From positions 1 through 64,000 of the forward strand of contig CANSPM010000012.1 in assembly GCA_947648875.1 (NCBI GenBank): a stretch of DNA of 64,000 nt. The letters run 5' to 3'. Source of the DNA: an uncultured Lachnospiraceae bacterium. GTDB taxonomy: Bacteria; Bacillota; Clostridia; Lachnospirales; Lachnospiraceae. A model generated the notes under the pieces. The model saw only the letters and a program-made list of their open reading frames with translations. It had not been told where the DNA came from and searched no databases. Positions 61,864 to 64,000 of this stretch are shown piece by piece. Positions within the stretch are counted from its first letter, which is position 1. The number at the start of each line of letters is the position of its first letter. Made by a program: the position numbers and the translations under genes.

Positions 61864-63780
61864 ATGAAACGGATGCTTCACTATATTAAAAAACATATGG
61901 GGATGTTTCTGATCGCCGTGATGTTCCTCGCTGTTGAGACCTTTGCGGACTTGCTGCAGCCCACGTTCATGTCCTATATCGTGGACCGGGGCGTCAAGGG
62001 ACAGGAGATGGGGGTGATTTTGCGGTACGGACTTATCATGCTGGGGATCACCGCCGCAGGGGCGGTGGGCGCCGTGGTGCGCAACATCTATGCCAGCAGG
62101 ACTTCTCAGCTGATTGGCAAAGAGATCCGCCTGGCGATTTATGAGAAGGTGCAGACATTGTCCTACGAAAATATTGACCGGCTACAGCCCGCTTCCATTA
62201 TCACCAGGATTACCAACGACGTGACCCAGATGCAGAATTTTATCAACGGGATCATGCGGATTATGCTGAAAGCTCCGGTGACCTGTGTGGGGGCCGTGAC
62301 GCTGATCATCTTCCAGATGCCCCGGATGCTGCCTTTGATGCTGGTGATTCTGGTCTGCGCCGGGCTACTGATCTATGGCAACATGAAAATGGGTTATCCC
62401 CGGTTTGACAGGATGCAGAGAAAACTGGACGGACTGAATCGTACCAGCAGGGAATTTTTGAGTGCCGTCCGGGTGGTCAAGGCCTTTCGGGCGGAGGAGC
62501 AGGAGCGGGAGAAATTCGGGGACGCGTCCGGCCGGCTGGCGGAGGCAGGTATTTCCTCCATGCGGGTGATGGCGGTGTTTGGTCCTCTGATCAACCTCAC
62601 TGTCAACGGGGGGATTGTGGTGATGCTGTGGCTCTCCGGGCGGGAAATGACAGGGGAGATTGGGCGGCTGATGGCCTGCGTCAACTATATGACCCAGGTG
62701 TTGTTTGCCCTGGGCATGGTGTCCAACATCTTAAATTCCGCTGTCCGCGCCGTGGCATCCTCCGCCAGAGTGGGGGAAATCCTGGACGAGGTGCCCGCTC
62801 AGAAGGAGGCCGCAGAACTGGCGGAAGAGGATATGCTTTGCGCCGGGGACATGGTTTTCCGGCAGGTATCCTTCGCCTACGCGGGAACCTCCCGACCGGC
62901 GGTGCAAGAGGCCAGCTTTACGGTCCGGGCGGGAGAGACCATCGGCATCATCGGCCCTACCGGTTCGGGAAAATCCACGCTGGTCAATTTGGTTCCCCGC
63001 TTCTATGATGCCACCTGCGGACAGGTGACGGTGGGAGGCTATGATGTGACCCGAATCCCTGTGGCGCAGCTGCGCAGGGAGATCGCCGTGGTGCCCCAGA
63101 AAGCGCTGCTTTTCACGGGAACCATACAGGAGAACCTGCGATGGGGGGATAAGCAGGCCTCTTTGGAGGATATATGCCGTGCGGCAAAAGCGGCCTGTGC
63201 GGAGGATTTTGTGGCAAAGCTGCCGGAGGGGTATGATACCCAGCTGGGCCAGGGGGGAGTGAACCTCTCCGGCGGTCAGAAACAGAGGCTGTCCATTGCC
63301 AGGGCGCTGCTGAAAAAGCCCCGGATACTGATTCTGGATGACTGCACCAGCGCTCTGGATGCCACCACGGAGGCAAAGGTGCTGGCGGGAATCCGCAGGG
63401 AGTCCGCAGGCATGACCGTATTGCTGGTAAGCCAGCGGATTTCCACGGTGATGAAAGCGGATCATATACTCTGTATGGAGGATGGGCGGATCTGCGGCTT
63501 TGGCTCCCATGAGGAACTGATGGAGAACTGTGCCCCTTACCAGGCCATTTACCGTTCCCAGATCGGGGAGGAGGAAGCGGTTTCCGGCACGCTTCATACC
63601 GTCCAGGGAAGCCGTGAAGCCGAAAATCCTTTCCCGGGGAGCCCATGGCCAGCGGGCGAAATCCGGGCGCGGGATACGACGGGGACAGTTTCTCCGACAG
63701 CGCCAGAGGCACGGGACGGAATGACGGAAAATCCGGATTCGGAGAACACGCAGCCGCAAGGAGGTGCATATTATGGATAA
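61864..63780 (+). CDS. ABC exporter subunit, membrane plus ATPase (MdlA/LmrC-like)
   Basis: The 638-aa half-transporter has about six membrane helices in residues 15-290 and an ATPase domain with Walker A GPTGSGKS at 364-371, signature LSGGQ at 468-472 and Walker B ILILDDCTSALD near 490. The Walker B glutamate position is Asp (LDDC), a frequent mark of the degenerate-site subunit of heterodimeric exporters such as BmrC/LmrC. The last 55 residues are a disordered, polar tail. GGGGGAGAG precedes the ATG. Its partner begins inside its last codons. Leader elements suggest drug-induced control. Confidence 0.92.
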   Translation: MKRMLHYIKKHMGMFLIAVMFLAVETFADLLQPTFMSYIVDRGVKGQEMGVILRYGLIMLGITAAGAVGAVVRNIYASRTSQLIGKEIRLAIYEKVQTLSYENIDRLQPASIITRITNDVTQMQNFINGIMRIMLKAPVTCVGAVTLIIFQMPRMLPLMLVILVCAGLLIYGNMKMGYPRFDRMQRKLDGLNRTSREFLSAVRVVKAFRAEEQEREKFGDASGRLAEAGISSMRVMAVFGPLINLTVNGGIVVMLWLSGREMTGEIGRLMACVNYMTQVLFALGMVSNILNSAVRAVASSARVGEILDEVPAQKEAAELAEEDMLCAGDMVFRQVSFAYAGTSRPAVQEASFTVRAGETIGIIGPTGSGKSTLVNLVPRFYDATCGQVTVGGYDVTRIPVAQLRREIAVVPQKALLFTGTIQENLRWGDKQASLEDICRAAKAACAEDFVAKLPEGYDTQLGQGGVNLSGGQKQRLSIARALLKKPRILILDDCTSALDATTEAKVLAGIRRESAGMTVLLVSQRISTVMKADHILCMEDGRICGFGSHEELMENCAPYQAIYRSQIGEEEAVSGTLHTVQGSREAENPFPGSPWPAGEIRARDTTGTVSPTAPEARDGMTENPDSENTQPQGGAYYG

Positions 63781-64000
63781 GAATATGGCCACGCCGCCCT
63801 CCCAGCTGGGTCGGGCGAGGGGAGTTCCCGCCGTGAAGCCCAAAGATATGAAAGGCACGCTGATCCGCCTGTGGCAGCTGACCAGGGACCACAGAAAGGG
63901 ACTGGGCTTTATTCTGTTTCTGTCCGCCCTGGCCTCCGGCTCCGCCATCCTCTCCCCCTACCTGATCGGAAAGCTGGTCAACAGCATTGACAGAGGGAGC
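63773..64000 (+). CDS. ABC exporter partner subunit (partial at window end)
   Basis: ATG 63773 overlaps the preceding gene by 8 nt, with AAGGAGG upstream. The first 76 codons show a short cytosolic N-terminus (GTLIRLWQLTRDHRKG) and a first membrane helix (LGFILFLSALASGSAILSPYLIG) like other type IV ABC exporters. The gene runs off the window. It is the expected second half of a heterodimeric multidrug-type exporter. Confidence 0.88.
   Translation, partial: MDKNMATPPSQLGRARGVPAVKPKDMKGTLIRLWQLTRDHRKGLGFILFLSALASGSAILSPYLIGKLVNSIDRGS

Noticed and set aside
62731..63948. 405-aa open frame on the minus strand
   Set aside because: Antisense to the ABC exporter genes, which carry all exporter motifs on the plus strand; no ribosome site or family.

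Overview
The window looks like a chromosomal segment of a Gram-positive, low-to-medium GC anaerobe of the Clostridia, most likely a Lachnospiraceae-type gut bacterium. The reasons are purine-rich AGGAGG ribosome sites, sigma-A type promoters, lipoprotein signal peptides, the type I methionine aminopeptidase with a SEC-C zinc motif, and the mix of core genes. No species can be named from sequence alone.

Layout. (1) 1-4300: methionine aminopeptidase, followed by a graveyard of decayed pieces: an SMI1/KNR4-like fragment, mobile-element-like debris, a membrane XRE regulator, a fused two-component-system scar and a frameshifted lipoprotein. (2) 4127-12959: a promoter and a four-gene Wadjet (type III-like) plasmid-defence operon jetABCD. 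(3) 13037-16475: an uncharacterised protein, a nuclease fragment, a membrane-anchored alpha/beta hydrolase on the minus strand, and a decayed DnaQ-like exonuclease. (4) 16675-43474: a nearly gapless 26.5 kb AT-richer defence island, all on the plus strand. It starts with a GHKL ATPase and a methyltransferase-fold protein. A NERD nuclease ORF and a UvrD/AddA-like helicase ORF follow, in the same frame and split by a single TGA, then an AddB-like Fe-S protein. Next come four genes resembling dpdE, dpdF, dpdG and dpdH and a coiled-coil protein. The island ends with a complete DNA phosphorothioation set dndB-dndC-dndD-dndE-dndA, an HNH endonuclease and a SAM methyltransferase. (5) 43510-47702: a recently broken gene, a 75-aa protein, lrgA-lrgB, a MOFRL-type glycerate kinase, and a DUF305 protein on the minus strand. 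(6) 48135-54337: a consensus promoter and a phospho-signalling cluster (HTH-PIN protein, PIN-kinase-zinc protein, a short protein with a decayed twin, TerY-like VWA, PP2C phosphatase) resembling TerY-P triads. (7) 54472-64000: lipoprotein cyclophilin, an SF1 helicase with a C-terminal nuclease-like domain, RecQ, a secreted DUF3888-like protein, and the start of a two-gene heterodimeric ABC exporter preceded by a leader with three 17-bp repeats, a small ORF and a hairpin.

How it fits together. The Dnd proteins should place phosphorothioate sulfur in DNA: DndA supplies sulfur, DndC and DndD/DndE carry out the modification, and DndB probably regulates. The usual partner restriction genes dndFGH are absent. 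In their place sits a block resembling the helicase/ATPase part of the 7-deazaguanine (Dpd) system plus an AddAB-like helicase-nuclease. Neither the dpdA transglycosylase nor the deazaguanine synthesis genes are present. The simplest inference is a phosphorothioate-marked defence system with an unusual effector module. This composite, and the single in-frame TGA inside it, are the most interesting features of the window. No tRNA, rRNA, CRISPR array or intact insertion sequence was seen.
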